From an uncultured Oscillospiraceae bacterium (lineage in GTDB: Bacteria > Bacillota > Clostridia > Oscillospirales > Acutalibacteraceae), in NCBI GenBank assembly GCA_910588935.1, contig CAJUSM010000068.1, positions 1 to 14,358 on the forward strand: a DNA stretch of 14,358 nucleotides. Direction: 5' to 3'. The translations under genes were made by a program, and so were the position numbers. How positions within the stretch are numbered: the first letter of the stretch is position 1; every line of letters begins with the position of its first letter. The notes beneath the pieces were generated by a model. That model ran no database searches, was not told where the DNA came from, and worked only from the letters and a program-made list of their open reading frames with translations. Of this stretch, positions 14,284-14,358 are shown in pieces.

Positions 14284-14357
14284 AGCGGTATTGTGTAATG
14301 GTAGCACAGCAGACTCTGACTCTGTTTGTCTGGGTTCAAATCCTGGTACCGCTGCCA
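14284..14357 (+). tRNA. tRNA-Gln (anticodon CUG)
   Basis: A 74-base cloverleaf can be drawn. The acceptor is AGCGGTA/TACCGCT with discriminator G and genomically encoded CCA at 14355-14357. The D stem is GTGT/GCAC, the anticodon stem GCAGA/TCTGT with loop CTCTGAC (anticodon CTG, reads CAG), and the T arm CTGGG/CCTGG around TTCAAAT. The T stem carries two G-T pairs. A following tRNA or gene may lie outside the window. Confidence 0.93.
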
Positions 14358-14358
14358 A

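Noticed and set aside
14119..14358. Minus-strand open frame at the right edge
   Set aside because: It runs antisense through the tRNA and its promoter, a common artefact of misannotated tRNA regions.

Overview
The window looks like a chromosomal segment from a GC-rich Clostridia-type Firmicute, probably a gut Oscillospiraceae/Ruminococcaceae relative. The signs are AAGGAG-type ribosome binding sites, a Bacillus/Clostridium-style EndoA (MazF) toxin of 116 residues, a SpoVK/CbxX-type AAA ATPase, a SEC-C zinc-motif protein, a Gram-positive lipoprotein-anchored ABC importer and strong preference for GGC/GCC/CTG codons. The species cannot be named from sequence alone. No phage, CRISPR or transposase gene is visible, but the intergenic gaps hold several palindromic repeat elements.

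Layout. Positions 1-3191 (+) hold the 3' end of a Pro/Thr-rich protein, an AlgI-like MBOAT acyltransferase and a DHHW/AlgX-like protein: a cassette for O-acylating a surface or secreted glycan. Positions 3192-3882 have no convincing gene but are full of inverted repeats. Then come trmO (+, tRNA t6A37 methylation) with a clear terminator, and a six-helix membrane protein of unknown function (+). Positions 5267-5714 hold a terminator hairpin, a 164-bp MITE-like palindrome, a second 54-bp inverted-repeat element and the terminator of the minus-strand operon.

A tightly packed minus-strand operon runs from 11409 down to 5715: aroD (3-dehydroquinate dehydratase), a 679-residue double-AAA protein, then a lipoprotein-permease-ATPase set of the FecBCD type for iron or another metal chelate. 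It starts from a near-consensus promoter (TTGACT-17-TATACT) so close to aroD that the start codon of aroD is uncertain. The AAA protein is the most unusual gene: an apparently dead ClpB-D2-like module fused to an intact CbxX/CfqX module.

At the right end, an EndoA/MazF toxin with no antitoxin in this window (+) converges on cca (-, tRNA nucleotidyltransferase); the two share a bidirectional terminator whose loop contains the cca stop codon. cca diverges from a SEC-C protein gene (+), and their predicted promoters overlap at one TTGACAA motif. The window closes with a tRNA-Gln(CUG) that has its own consensus promoter and an encoded CCA end.
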